Below the pieces are notes generated by a model. It saw only the letters and a program-made list of their open reading frames with translations. It was not told where the DNA came from and did no database searches. This document shows, one piece after another, positions 27,239-36,306 of a stretch of DNA of 64,000 bases. Source of the stretch: 2-02-FULL-66-14 sp964651335 (GTDB lineage: Bacteria; Pseudomonadota; Gammaproteobacteria; Burkholderiales; SG8-39); NCBI GenBank assembly GCA_964651335.1, contig CAZYVT010000013.1, positions 1 through 64,000 on the forward strand. The letters are read 5' to 3'. Each line of letters opens with the position of its first letter. Position 1 is the stretch's first letter. Position numbers and translations under genes: made by a program.

Positions 27239-30200
27239 ATGACACCCCGTACAAATCGCCGCCTGATGGTCGCGTTGTTCGTCTATGCCGCGGCGCTGCT
27301 CAGCCTGGCTTCGCCGGCCCGCGCCGAGGACATCGACATCTTCTCGATCAACCCGAACGTCGCGGGGCTGCGCCCGAACGTGCTCATCATGCTCGATTCG
27401 AGCGCCAACTGGGACCAGAACGACCCCGTCGAAACGGGCAAGAGGGCCCAATACGTGCTCGCCGCGATGGCGAGCACGATCGGGGGGCTGACCGACCAAT
27501 TCAACGTCGGCCTGATGATGTACGCCGAAACGGGCAACCCGAACGACAATATCGACGGCGGCGTGATGCGCGCCGGCATGCGCTGGATGAACGCGGCCAA
27601 CCGGACCGCGCTGGTGAACTTCTTCAACAGCGTGGATTCCGGGTTCGACAAATCCAACAACACGTCCGCGGGCATCGCCTTCAACGAGGCCTACCTCTAT
27701 TTTTCCGGCCTGACCTCGTATTCATCGATTGGCAAGGAGAAACGCGATTTTCTCAATAACCTCTGGGCAACATCGGGTTCACAAGGCAATGCCCCGGCGG
27801 CCATGAAAGCCTCTCAGGAGGTGATCTGGGCCCTGCCTGCGGCCGGTGGATTGCCGCGCAACGCGCTCACCGGCTCGACCTCTACGGTTTTCAACAGCCC
27901 GGTCAGCGACGCCTGCCAGAAGAACTTCATCATCTTCATCGCCAACGGCCCCTTCAGTGACAACACCAGCTCGAATAACACGGCGACGACGAAGCTGTCC
28001 CAGGCGGGCGGCAACACCAGCACGATCCTGTTCACGCAGAACACCGGCCTGCAGGACAACATTTCGGATGAGTGGGCGCGGTTTCTCTCCAACCCCGATC
28101 CGAATAACGCCAGCAAGCCGACCGTGGTCACCTACGCGGTGGAGGTGAATCCCGGGTTGCTGGGCCAGCAACCGAACACCACCGAGCTGCTGAAGAGCAT
28201 CGCGCATCAGGGCAAGGGCAAGTACTTCGGCGTTTCAAGCGCCGGCGGCGGGGCCGCGATCGCGGATGCGTTGAACCAGATCTTCGCAGAAATCCTCGCG
28301 GTAAACAGCGTCTTTGCGTCCTCCACGCTGCCGGTGAGCGTGAACGTGCGCGGCACCTTCCTCAACCAGGTGTACATGGGCGTCTTCCGGCCCGATGCCA
28401 ATTCCTCGCCGCGCTGGCCTGGCAACGTCAAGCAATACGCCCTGGGGGCGGATGCAAGCGGGAACGTGTTCCTGGTGGACAAGAACGCACAGACGATCGA
28501 GAACTCATCCACGGGATTCGTCTCGCCCTCGACGGTGAGCTACTGGACGACCGCCTCGACATTCTGGGACAACGTGTACTACCCGGATACGGTGGCCCAG
28601 GCGCCGCTAACGCCGACCACCTCCGATTCGCCGGACGGCGAGTTCGTCGAAAAGGGAGGCGCCGCGCAGCACCTGCGCACCGTGCACGCGACCGACGTGA
28701 CCACGCGCAAGCTCTACACCTGCATCAGCGGGGGTACCCCGGATTGCACGCCCGGGACGGACTTGAGCGGTGCGGGTCACGAGTTCGTCACCTCGAATGC
28801 GAACATCACCGACACCCTGCTTGGCATCTCCGCGGCAAAGACGGTCAGCTCGCTCACGCGATCGGGCGGCACCGTAACAGCGACGTCAACGGCTCACGGA
28901 TTCACCAACGGACAGAGCGTGACGATCGCCGGCGCAAACGAAACCGACTACAACATCGCGACCAATATCACGCTCGTGGATGCCAATACCTTCACCTATC
29001 TGGTGACGGAACGGCCGGTCTCGCCCGCGACCGCCGCCAGCGGCCAGACCCTTACCGCGGCCAAAGGCACTGCTGCGCAAACGGTTTCCACGATCACGCT
29101 TTCGGGAACGACGGCCACTGCGACGACCCCTGTTGCGCACGGTCTTACGAATGGCATATCGGTGACGATCGGCGGTACGCCGGGTGTAACCCAGAGCGAA
29201 TACACCGGCACCTTTACGATCTCGACCGGCGGTCCGGCCACGAGCACGTTCACGTACACGGTCACCAGCGGGCCGGCAAACCCCACCACCCTCGGGAACA
29301 TCTCGGTCACCCGAAGCGACGCGACCACGGCGGCGAGCGCGATCAGCTCGATGACCCGGAGCGGCACAACCGTGACCGTGGGCACTTCCAGCAACGTCTT
29401 CACCGGTACGCTCACCTGCAGTTCGGTGACGATTACCGGCGCCGTAGCGGCGGTCTATAACGTTACGAGCAGGACTCCATGCGTCAAGACCGGCAACAAG
29501 GCGTTGACCTTTACGCTCCTTGCATCTGAATTGACGCCGACCACGCCCGCGACAGGCGCGCTCACTGCGGACGCGTCCGTTTCGCGCACGATCACGTCGA
29601 TGACGCGCCCCACCGGCAGCGGAACGGTGACGGTGACGACCAGCGTCGCGCACACGTTCAGCAACGGTAACACGATCGCGATCTCCGGCGCTTCGGATTC
29701 CTTGTACAACGGAAATTTCGTCATCGCCGGCGTGACCGCAACGACGTTCACCTTCACGATCACGCCGCAGCCGACGACTCCCGCGACCGGTTCGATCACC
29801 GCGACCGGATCGAGCGGAATCAACAAGGATTCACTGATCAACTGGGTCCGCGGGCAGAACGTGCTGGTCGATGACAATCCGACCCCGACGGCAACCCGGG
29901 TGCGCGGCTACCTGCACGGCGACGTGCTGCATTCGCGTCCGGCGGTGATCAACTACAACCGTGCTACGCAGCCGGCCGACCGCGACCTGGTCGTGTACTA
30001 CGGCTCGAACGACGGCGTCATCCACGCGGTCAAAGGCGGGCAGAACGACGCCGACGGCAACGAGAAGTGGGGCTTCATCCCGAGCGAGTTCTACATCGGC
30101 TTCGCGAGGCTGTACGCGGAGACCCCGATCATCTCGTCCAACGTGCCGCGCACCTATTTTGCCGACGGACCGATCAGCGTGGACGCGGTGTACGTCAACG

Positions 30201-31459
30201 ACCGGATGGAAGGCGCCGGGGCGAAGGCGCAGATCTACGTCGGAATGCGCCGCGGCGGGCGCCTCTACTACTCGCTCAATGTCACCAGTCCGGACGCACC
30301 GGTCTACGAATGGAAGATCACTAACAACACGACCGGATTTGCGGAGCTGGGGCAGACCTGGTCCGAAGCGAAGGTGGTGAAGGTCAGGCTCACCACCTGT
30401 CCGGGAACCGCCGACGCGGATGGAAACTGCACGGTGCTGGTCTTCGGTGCCGGGAACGACGCTGCGGCCAACGACCCGGCCACACAGGGCACGGCTACCA
30501 TGGGCCGTGGCATCTTCGTAGTGGATGCGGCAACCGGCGCCCTGATCTGGCACACGAGTCCCGTGGCATCGGGCAGCGTGACCATGCCCGTCGGGGCCAC
30601 CTATAGGCAGACCTCCGGAATGGACTTTGCCATCCCGGCAGACCTCGCGGTCATCAACACGGACCTCGATGTCCAGCACCTGGCCGATCGCATCTATGCG
30701 GCGGACACCGGCGGCAACATCTGGCGCGTCAACATCTCCGACCCGGATCCGGGCAATTGGGGCGTCGCCAAGGTCGCGTCGCTCGGCGGCAGCGGCGCGA
30801 ACGCGCGCAAGTTCCTGTTCTCACCCGATACGGTGGCGTTCGACAGCACCACCGATTCGATCCTGATCGGCTCGGGCGACCGCGAGCACCCGTTCGATAC
30901 GGCGATCGCCAACCGCTATTACATGATCAAGGACTCGCACGGGATGACCGATCTCCCCGGAACCGCGGCGACCGAGTCGGAACTGTGCGATCTCACGGCC
31001 AACAGCGTGCAGGCCGCGCCGGGCTCGGTCGCGGCGCTGGCCGATGCAGCCTGTCTCGCGACCTCCAAGGGCTGGTTCATCCGACTTGGGACCGGAGAGA
31101 AGACGGTGACGGGAGCGACCACGCTGGGCGGCACCACGATCTTCGCCACCAACACGCCGGCGTCGGTATCGACTCCCGGGACCTGCACGGGCAGCCTCGG
31201 ATTGGCGCTGATCTACGCGGTGGACTTCAAGAACGCCACCGCGACGATCGACTTCAATCACAGCGGCGCCGTCACGTCCGGCGAGCGCGCCACCGAGCGG
31301 ATCGGCGGCGGCTTCCCGCCGACCGCGATTCCCTTCTCGACGCAGATCGGCGACAAGTTCTACGAGGGCGCCATCACCGGGACGCAGGTCGTGCAACCCC
31401 CGTCCTCGCCGGTCGGCCAACGCTACCGCGTGTTCTGGAACCTTTCGGTAGACAACTGA
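27239..31459 (+). CDS. pilY1: PilY1/PilC-type pilus tip adhesin with an internal repeat insertion
   Basis: Large secreted pilus-associated protein of 1406 residues. A signal peptide (about 1-29, ends SLASPARAEDI) is followed by a von Willebrand A-like region. Its MIDAS-like text is NVLIMLDSSANW (D53, S55, N57), degenerate at the last position. Residues about 537-860 are a block of four related repeats (separate entry). The C-terminal half, from about residue 900, is the PilY1 beta-propeller (VVYYGSNDGVIHAVKGGQND, then GGNIWRVNISD). An EF-hand-like calcium loop lies at 1338-1349 (DFNHSG, VTSGE). It acts with the PilV/W/X minor pilins in pilus extension, retraction and adhesion. Confidence 0.9.
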   Translation: MTPRTNRRLMVALFVYAAALLSLASPARAEDIDIFSINPNVAGLRPNVLIMLDSSANWDQNDPVETGKRAQYVLAAMASTIGGLTDQFNVGLMMYAETGNPNDNIDGGVMRAGMRWMNAANRTALVNFFNSVDSGFDKSNNTSAGIAFNEAYLYFSGLTSYSSIGKEKRDFLNNLWATSGSQGNAPAAMKASQEVIWALPAAGGLPRNALTGSTSTVFNSPVSDACQKNFIIFIANGPFSDNTSSNNTATTKLSQAGGNTSTILFTQNTGLQDNISDEWARFLSNPDPNNASKPTVVTYAVEVNPGLLGQQPNTTELLKSIAHQGKGKYFGVSSAGGGAAIADALNQIFAEILAVNSVFASSTLPVSVNVRGTFLNQVYMGVFRPDANSSPRWPGNVKQYALGADASGNVFLVDKNAQTIENSSTGFVSPSTVSYWTTASTFWDNVYYPDTVAQAPLTPTTSDSPDGEFVEKGGAAQHLRTVHATDVTTRKLYTCISGGTPDCTPGTDLSGAGHEFVTSNANITDTLLGISAAKTVSSLTRSGGTVTATSTAHGFTNGQSVTIAGANETDYNIATNITLVDANTFTYLVTERPVSPATAASGQTLTAAKGTAAQTVSTITLSGTTATATTPVAHGLTNGISVTIGGTPGVTQSEYTGTFTISTGGPATSTFTYTVTSGPANPTTLGNISVTRSDATTAASAISSMTRSGTTVTVGTSSNVFTGTLTCSSVTITGAVAAVYNVTSRTPCVKTGNKALTFTLLASELTPTTPATGALTADASVSRTITSMTRPTGSGTVTVTTSVAHTFSNGNTIAISGASDSLYNGNFVIAGVTATTFTFTITPQPTTPATGSITATGSSGINKDSLINWVRGQNVLVDDNPTPTATRVRGYLHGDVLHSRPAVINYNRATQPADRDLVVYYGSNDGVIHAVKGGQNDADGNEKWGFIPSEFYIGFARLYAETPIISSNVPRTYFADGPISVDAVYVNDRMEGAGAKAQIYVGMRRGGRLYYSLNVTSPDAPVYEWKITNNTTGFAELGQTWSEAKVVKVRLTTCPGTADADGNCTVLVFGAGNDAAANDPATQGTATMGRGIFVVDAATGALIWHTSPVASGSVTMPVGATYRQTSGMDFAIPADLAVINTDLDVQHLADRIYAADTGGNIWRVNISDPDPGNWGVAKVASLGGSGANARKFLFSPDTVAFDSTTDSILIGSGDREHPFDTAIANRYYMIKDSHGMTDLPGTAATESELCDLTANSVQAAPGSVAALADAACLATSKGWFIRLGTGEKTVTGATTLGGTTIFATNTPASVSTPGTCTGSLGLALIYAVDFKNATATIDFNHSGAVTSGERATERIGGGFPPTAIPFSTQIGDKFYEGAITGTQVVQPPSSPVGQRYRVFWNLSVDN
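28848..29820 (+). repeat. Four tandem ~80-residue repeats inside pilY1
   Basis: Four units begin near nt 28848, 29088, 29345 and 29595. Each follows the pattern S-x-T-R-S-G-x-x-V-T-x-T, then AHGFTNG-x-SVTI-x-GA, a YNG-like step, and TTFTYTVT-x-x-P-x-TP. They are diverged at DNA level, so they are old or under selection. They resemble the short beta-rich modules sometimes annotated as FCCH-like in phage and surface proteins; that comparison is from memory. They separate the vWA-like region from the propeller. Confidence 0.75.
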
Positions 31460-31479
31460 TCCAGTCCCGGCGCCGCGCG

Positions 31480-32067
31480 ATGCAGATCGCGGCGCTGGGA
31501 TCGCTTTGCCTGCACGCCGCGGTCCTGTCGCTGCCGCTGGGCGGAGCGCCGGGGGAGCGCGGCCTTCCGCTTTTGTCCTCAGGGCGCACGATCCGCGCGA
31601 CTCTGCGACCCCTCATCCCCGAGCCGACTCGCGCGCCAGATCCGTCGCACGCAGTTGCAGAGATCCGTGCACCGGTGGCGACCGGGCGGGCGGCGGGCAC
31701 GGAAGCCGCGCAAGCCACGACCTCCGGCCCAAGCCCCCAATCGGCGAGCGCTCTGGCGATTCCCGCGACCTTCATCGATCCATCCAGACTGACCGAGATT
31801 CCCAGGCCGCTCGAGGAGCCGCCGGTGGACTTGCTCCTGCCGATCCTGGCGCGGCCGGGCGTCGCGCGCCTGATCCTTCTGATCGACGAGTCGGGCCGCG
31901 TGACGTCGGTGGAGATCGATTCCGCGACGCTGCCGCCGGAAGCCGCAGAGCGCGCCGCCGCGATCTTCGCCGGCGTACGGTTTTCTCCCGGGCGGATCGG
32001 CAGTCTGGCGGTCAAGACCCGGGTGCGGATCACGGTCGGCGCCGAAGAGCGGAAGCCGGGCGGCTGA
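31480..32067 (+). CDS. TonB C-terminal-domain-like protein
   Basis: Length is 195 residues. The N-terminal hydrophobic segment (MQIAALGSLCLHAAVLSLPL) could be a signal anchor. A Pro/Ala-rich linker (about 45-110) leads to a C-terminal region resembling the TonB C-terminal fold (RLILLIDESGRVTSVEI, then AIFAGVRFSPGRIGSLAVKT). No ExbB/ExbD genes or receptor are nearby. It starts 20 bp after pilY1, so it could be co-transcribed with the pilus operon. A role in energy transduction is not established. Confidence 0.65.
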   Translation: MQIAALGSLCLHAAVLSLPLGGAPGERGLPLLSSGRTIRATLRPLIPEPTRAPDPSHAVAEIRAPVATGRAAGTEAAQATTSGPSPQSASALAIPATFIDPSRLTEIPRPLEEPPVDLLLPILARPGVARLILLIDESGRVTSVEIDSATLPPEAAERAAAIFAGVRFSPGRIGSLAVKTRVRITVGAEERKPGG

Positions 32068-32116
32068 CCAGCGGGCGCGGGTTACAATTGCGCCGGCGTT
32101 TTCGTGAAACACTCCT

Positions 32117-32192
32117 GCTGGTGTAGCTCAGTTGGTAGAGCAGTCGCTTCGTAAGCGTCAGGTCGTCCGTTCGAGTCGGACCACCAGCACCA
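32117..32192 (+). tRNA. tRNA-Thr (anticodon CGU)
   Basis: A 76-nt cloverleaf. The acceptor arms are GCTGGTG and CACCAGC with discriminator A and encoded CCA. The D arm is GCTCAGTTGGTAGAGC, the anticodon loop TTCGTAA (anticodon CGT in DNA), and the T arm GTCCG-TTCGAGT-CGGAC. The anticodon stem (GTCGC against GCGTC) has one T:T mismatch at its second pair. It reads ACG threonine codons. An ATPase gene remnant lies 140 bp downstream, suggesting past recombination near this tRNA. Confidence 0.93.
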
Positions 32193-32290
32193 ATAACCCT
32201 GGAAGGTCGGCTGCCCGAGCGGGGCCGGCTGCAGGAAAAAATTGCGATTCCGCAGGCACCCGGAGCAGTTCGGTCGGGTTACGACTATCC

Positions 32291-32323
32291 TTGTATTTCT
32301 GTATATTCCATGCAGAAATGCAA
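32291..32323. repeat. Imperfect 13-bp inverted repeat before the ATPase remnant
   Basis: Arms TTGTATTTCTGTA and TGCAGAAATGCAA are complementary at 11 of 13 positions around a 7-nt spacer (TATTCCA). The repeat ends 12 bp before the start of the truncated ATPase frame. It may be the former operator or promoter of that gene. The rest of 32193-32335 shows no gene. Confidence 0.45.
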
Positions 32324-32335
32324 TGATCAGAACCG

Positions 32336-32428
32336 ATGATCCGGCGCCCCCGCCCGCGCGCTGAAATCGGGCGCGTCCTCGCGCACAACCCCGTGTGCGT
32401 ATTGCTCGGCCCGCGCCAGTGCGGCAAG
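32336..32428 (+). pseudogene. N-terminal remnant of an AAA ATPase (DUF4143-type)
   Basis: The first 31 codons read MIRRPRPRAEIGRVLAHNP, then VCVLLGPRQCGK. This is very close to the start of the AAA/DUF4143 ATP-binding proteins, whose Walker A is GPRQCGKT. Immediately after the Lys the similarity stops (INSLIRGKTQ). The frame then runs into the antisense of the SPOR-protein gene, so about 90% of the gene is missing. It lies just after tRNA-Thr. Interpretation as a deletion scar is an inference. Confidence 0.6.
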
Positions 32429-32473
32429 ATCAACTCATTGATCCGGGGCAAGACCCAATGTGGAAATCCGCTC

Positions 32474-33121
32474 TCAGCTCTCCGAAGGACAGCTGCGCAG
32501 TTCACTGCCCGGGAAACCCTGCGCGAGTACGTTCAACTTCGCCTGCGTCGCCGCGTCCGCATTCTGCACCTGGAACGAGACCTTGGTGACCTGAGTGTCT
32601 CGTGCGCCGACTTGCGCAAGGTGTACGCCCTTGGCGCGCAGCGCCTCGAGGCGGCCTTTTGCCGCCGCCTCGGTGCCGAATATGCCAAGCGAGATGCCCC
32701 AGCGCATCCGGCCCTCCTCCTGCATGACGAAATATTCGTCGACGCCGATCGACTTCAGCTCGCTCACCGCCTTTTGCGCGCCCGCGCGCCCTTCCTTCGG
32801 GGGAATGAATACCCACCAGCGCGCGGTCTCCTCGCCGCGTCGCGTCGACAGGCGCGAGCCGAGTGCGAGCGGCTCGAGCGCCTGCTCCGCGCGCGGCGCG
32901 GCGGTAAGAGTGAAGCTGCCCCATTCGATGCACGCCACCAGACCCGGCTTTGCAGAGCCCGCGGCGGCAAGTTCCTCCGGCGACAGAATCTTCAGCTTTC
33001 CGGGTTCGATCTGGCGCGAGAGCGGGCGCGGATCGGACGTCGCATCGGGCGGCAGGTAGAAATTTGCCCAGGCGAAGAATCCCAGGTTGGCCGCGACGAG
33101 CAGCAGGAACAGCGCACGCAT
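32474..33121 (-). CDS. SPOR-domain protein
   Basis: Length is 215 residues. One N-terminal membrane anchor (MRALFLLLVAANLGFFAWAN) precedes a periplasmic part. The C-terminal region about 95-180 is SPOR-like (RWWVFIPPKEGRAGAQKAVS, then WGISLGIFGTEAAAKGRLEA), a fold that binds denuded peptidoglycan at the septum. The true start is the ATG at 33121; the longer open frame upstream is antisense text of coaX. It lies 5 bp downstream of coaX and is read with birA and coaX. Confidence 0.82.
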   Translation of the reverse strand: MRALFLLLVAANLGFFAWANFYLPPDATSDPRPLSRQIEPGKLKILSPEELAAAGSAKPGLVACIEWGSFTLTAAPRAEQALEPLALGSRLSTRRGEETARWWVFIPPKEGRAGAQKAVSELKSIGVDEYFVMQEEGRMRWGISLGIFGTEAAAKGRLEALRAKGVHLAQVGARDTQVTKVSFQVQNADAATQAKLNVLAQGFPGSELRSCPSES

Positions 33122-33126
33122 GGCGG

Positions 33127-33849
33127 TCACGAATTGGCGATGCGCGCCAGCCCTTCGAGCACCAGGTTCTCCACGTAGCGGCTGGGCACCTCGAGCCGCT
33201 CGATCAGCGCAGCGCCGCCGCCGCCGGATACGAGGCAAATGCCCTGGCCGCCCATGGTGCGGAACATGCGCTCGATCGCGCCCGCCTGGGCGTGCCTGCA
33301 CCCGGTTTCGATCGCGTCGATCGTGTTGCGCGGCAGGTCGCGGAAATTTCCCTCCTGCATCGGCAGGCGGCCGGTGTGCTCGTGGAGCACGAATCGCATC
33401 AGCTCCACGCCGGGCAGGATGAGCCCGCCGAGGAATTGGCCGTCGGCCGATAGCGCGTCCACGGTCGTCGCGGTGCCGGCGTTGACCACAAGGCAGGGCC
33501 CGGCGTGCAGCGCCCGTGCGGCGATCAGCGCCGCCCAGCGGTCGGAACCGAGCTGCTCGGGACGATCGTAGCGGCTGCGCACCCCGCAGCGCTCCGCTTC
33601 GCCGTGCACCCACTCGGGCTGGGCGTCGAAGATGCTGGTCCAGTTGACCAGGAGTTGCTGCGCGCCCTCGCCCGCGACGTTGGAAATCACGATGCGCGAA
33701 GGATTGTCGTGCGTGACCGAGAACGGGTTGATGTGATCGCTGGAGGCCGCGAACTCGATCAGCGACACGGTGGAGACGCTCGTCCAGCCGCTACCGTCGT
33801 GCCACCCCCACTTGACCCGCGAGTTGCCTGCGTCGATGGCGAGCTTCAC
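33127..33849 (-). CDS. coaX: Type III pantothenate kinase
   Basis: Catalyses the first step of CoA synthesis from pantothenate. Type III enzymes need a monovalent cation and are insensitive to CoA. Length is 240 residues from a GTG at 33849 that overlaps the birA stop. The ASKHA phosphate-binding motif is KLAIDAGNSRVKWG, followed by GSDRWAALIAARAL and NAGTATTVDAL, the usual CoaX signatures. Coupled to birA, as in many betaproteobacteria. Confidence 0.95.
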   Translation of the reverse strand: MKLAIDAGNSRVKWGWHDGSGWTSVSTVSLIEFAASSDHINPFSVTHDNPSRIVISNVAGEGAQQLLVNWTSIFDAQPEWVHGEAERCGVRSRYDRPEQLGSDRWAALIAARALHAGPCLVVNAGTATTVDALSADGQFLGGLILPGVELMRFVLHEHTGRLPMQEGNFRDLPRNTIDAIETGCRHAQAGAIERMFRTMGGQGICLVSGGGGAALIERLEVPSRYVENLVLEGLARIANS

Positions 33850-34664
33850 GCCGGCCTCGCTGTTACGACGCGCCCCGAGTGCAGGGCGCGCAGGCCGGTT
33901 CGCGTGCGCAGCCGCAGCGCGCCATCCTCCGCGACGCCCGCGGGAACGCCGGCGAGCACGCGCCCGTCGGCGAGCCGCACCCGGATGCGCTGACCGGCGT
34001 GCGCGTGCAGCGACTCCCACTCCTCGCGGAAGACCGCCAGCCCCGAAGCGTCGAACGCCTGGAGAACGTCGAGCAGCTCCGACGCGATCCGCGCGATCAG
34101 CAGGTTGCGCGGGGGCAGCGGGCGCACCAGCTCCTCGAGCGTTGCGATGCTGCGGCGCAGGCGCGCTGCAAGCCCCGGCATCGGCCGGCAGTTCACGCCG
34201 ACACCGATCACCGCGATTGCCGCGCCACCCTGCACCCGGGTCTCGGTCAGAATTCCGCCGAGCTTCGCGCCCGCATTTCGACCCGTGGCCAGCAGGTCAT
34301 TCGGCCATTTGAGCGCGATCTCACTCGCGCCGAGCTCGCGCAGCGCGCGCGCCACGGCCACGCCCACTGCGAGCGAGGCGCCGCCCAGTTCGCGCACCGG
34401 GCGCCGCATGCGACGCCGCAGCGAAAACGTGATCGCAGCTCCGGGCATGCCGTACCAGCGCCTGCCGTGGCGCCCGCGGCCGGCGGTCTGAATCTCGGCC
34501 GCGAGCAGCCGCGGAATGTCCGTGTCCGGGCGCTCCAGGAGCGCGGCGTTGGTTGAGCCGCACGACTCGACGACCTCGATCTCCAGCTCGCGCGCACGCG
34601 GGCCGAGCGCTGCGGCGATCGCCCCGGCGTCCAGCCGGTCCATCCCTCGGTGCAGCGAATCCAT
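33846..34664 (-). CDS. birA: Biotin--[acetyl-CoA-carboxylase] ligase
   Basis: Attaches biotin to the carboxyl carrier protein. Length is 272 residues, with no N-terminal winged helix, so this is a monofunctional (class I) ligase and not the DNA-binding repressor type. The biotinyl-AMP loop is GRGRHGRRWYG, and KWPNDLL marks the catalytic lysine region. An internal ATG (residue 8, MDRLDAG) may be the true start. Overlaps coaX by 4 bp. Confidence 0.93.
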   Translation of the reverse strand: MDSLHRGMDRLDAGAIAAALGPRARELEIEVVESCGSTNAALLERPDTDIPRLLAAEIQTAGRGRHGRRWYGMPGAAITFSLRRRMRRPVRELGGASLAVGVAVARALRELGASEIALKWPNDLLATGRNAGAKLGGILTETRVQGGAAIAVIGVGVNCRPMPGLAARLRRSIATLEELVRPLPPRNLLIARIASELLDVLQAFDASGLAVFREEWESLHAHAGQRIRVRLADGRVLAGVPAGVAEDGALRLRTRTGLRALHSGRVVTARPA

Positions 34665-34673
34665 GCAGGTAGT

Positions 34674-36296
34674 TTACGCGGTACCGAAAACGAATCCGCG
34701 TCCCGGCGCGGCCGCGAACAGCGCCTGCGTGTACGCGTGCTTCGGGCGGAGAAAGACCTCCTCCGCGGGGCCGTATTCGACGACTTCGCCGCTGGACATC
34801 ACCGCGACGTGATCGCAGACCTGCGCTGCGACGCGCAGGTCGTGGGTGATGAAGAGCATCGCGAGGTCGAGCCGCGTGCGGATTTCTTCGAACAGCGCAA
34901 GCACCTGCGCCTGCACCGAGACGTCGAGCGCGGACACGGCCTCGTCGGCGATCAGCAGCTCGGGCTCCATCGCGAGCGCGCGCGCGATGCAGATCCGCTG
35001 CCGCTGCCCGCCCGAGAACTGGTGCGGATAGCGGTCGAGCACCCCGGGGTCCATGCGCACCAGCTCCATCAGGCGGCGCGCCCGGTCGAGCGCCTCGGCG
35101 CGCGGCACGCCGTAGTTGCGCGGGCCCTCCATGATCGCCTCGCCGACCGTGCGCCGTGGATTGAGCGAGCGGTACGGGTCCTGGAACACGATCTGCACGC
35201 GGCGCCGGAACGGCCGCAGCGCGCGGCGGCTGCTTGCGGCGATGTCCTCGCCGTGCACGCGGATCTCCCCGGCAGTCGGATCGATGAGCCGGACGATGCA
35301 GCGCGCGACGGTGGATTTGCCGGAGCCCGATTCGCCCACGATGCCGAGCGTCTGCCCGCGCCGGACGGTGAGCGATACGCCTTTCGCTGCCGGAACCTCG
35401 CGGCGTTTCGCGAACCATCCGCGGTCGATGTAGGTCTTGGAAAGACCCTTCGTCTCGAGCACCACCGGCGCACCGGCATCCGCCTTGCGCCCGTGCGGTT
35501 TCAGCGTGGGCACCGAGGCGATCAGCATCTTCGTATAGTCGTGCCGCGGGCGCTTCAGCACCGCGTCCTTGTCGCCGAGCTCGACCAGCTCTCCCAGCCG
35601 CAGCACCGCCACCCGGTGCGCGATCTCGGCCACGACGCCGAAATCATGCGTGATGAAGAGCACTCCGGTGCCGTGGCGCGCCTGCAGATCCCGGATCAAT
35701 TTCAGGATCTGCGCCTGCGTCGTCACGTCGAGCGCGGTGGTGGGTTCGTCGGCGATCAGAAGCACGGGATCCAGTACCAGCGCCATCGCAATCATGATGC
35801 GCTGGCGCTGGCCCCCGGAGAGCTGGTGCGGGTAGGAGGCGATCATGCGCTCGGGGTCCGGCAGCAGCACTTCGCGCTCGATGTCGAGGATCCTGCGGCG
35901 CCGCTCGGCGGGCGGCAGCGGGGTGTGCGCGCGCAACACCTCGTCCATTTGCTCGCCGCAAGTCATGACCGGGTTGAGTGCGGTCATCGGCTCCTGGAAG
36001 ATCATCGACATGCGCGTTGCGCGCAGCGCGCGCAGGCGCTCCTGCGTAACGCGCGTCGTGTCCTCGCCTTCGAGCAGCGCCTCGCCGCCCGTCACCGGCA
36101 GCGTGCGCGGCAACAGGCCCATGACCCCTTGAGCGATGACCGATTTGCCCGAACCCGATTCGCCGACCAGGCACAGGATCTCGCCGCGGAGTACCGTGAA
36201 GGAGACTTTCGACGCCGCTTCCTTGCGGTCGCCGCCGGACGGCAGCGCGATTGTCAGTTCGCGCAGCTCGAGCACAGGTTGCCGCGAATCGCTCAC
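34674..36296 (-). CDS. Peptide ABC transporter ATPase, two fused ATP-binding domains
   Basis: Length is 540 residues, comprising two tandem ABC domains of the DppD/DppF (YejF/GsiA-like) type. Walker A sites are G45-ESGSGKS52 and, in the second half, GESGSGKST near residues 316-324. Signatures LSGGQRQR and FSGGQRQR each precede a Walker B. The DppF-type ends (LLPDPERMIASYPHQ; VLDRYPHQFSGG) indicate di/oligopeptide uptake. Last gene of the leftward importer run; ends 9 bp before birA. Confidence 0.93.
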   Translation of the reverse strand: MSDSRQPVLELRELTIALPSGGDRKEAASKVSFTVLRGEILCLVGESGSGKSVIAQGVMGLLPRTLPVTGGEALLEGEDTTRVTQERLRALRATRMSMIFQEPMTALNPVMTCGEQMDEVLRAHTPLPPAERRRRILDIEREVLLPDPERMIASYPHQLSGGQRQRIMIAMALVLDPVLLIADEPTTALDVTTQAQILKLIRDLQARHGTGVLFITHDFGVVAEIAHRVAVLRLGELVELGDKDAVLKRPRHDYTKMLIASVPTLKPHGRKADAGAPVVLETKGLSKTYIDRGWFAKRREVPAAKGVSLTVRRGQTLGIVGESGSGKSTVARCIVRLIDPTAGEIRVHGEDIAASSRRALRPFRRRVQIVFQDPYRSLNPRRTVGEAIMEGPRNYGVPRAEALDRARRLMELVRMDPGVLDRYPHQFSGGQRQRICIARALAMEPELLIADEAVSALDVSVQAQVLALFEEIRTRLDLAMLFITHDLRVAAQVCDHVAVMSSGEVVEYGPAEEVFLRPKHAYTQALFAAAPGRGFVFGTA

Positions 36297-36306
36297 CCCT
36301 CTCGCC

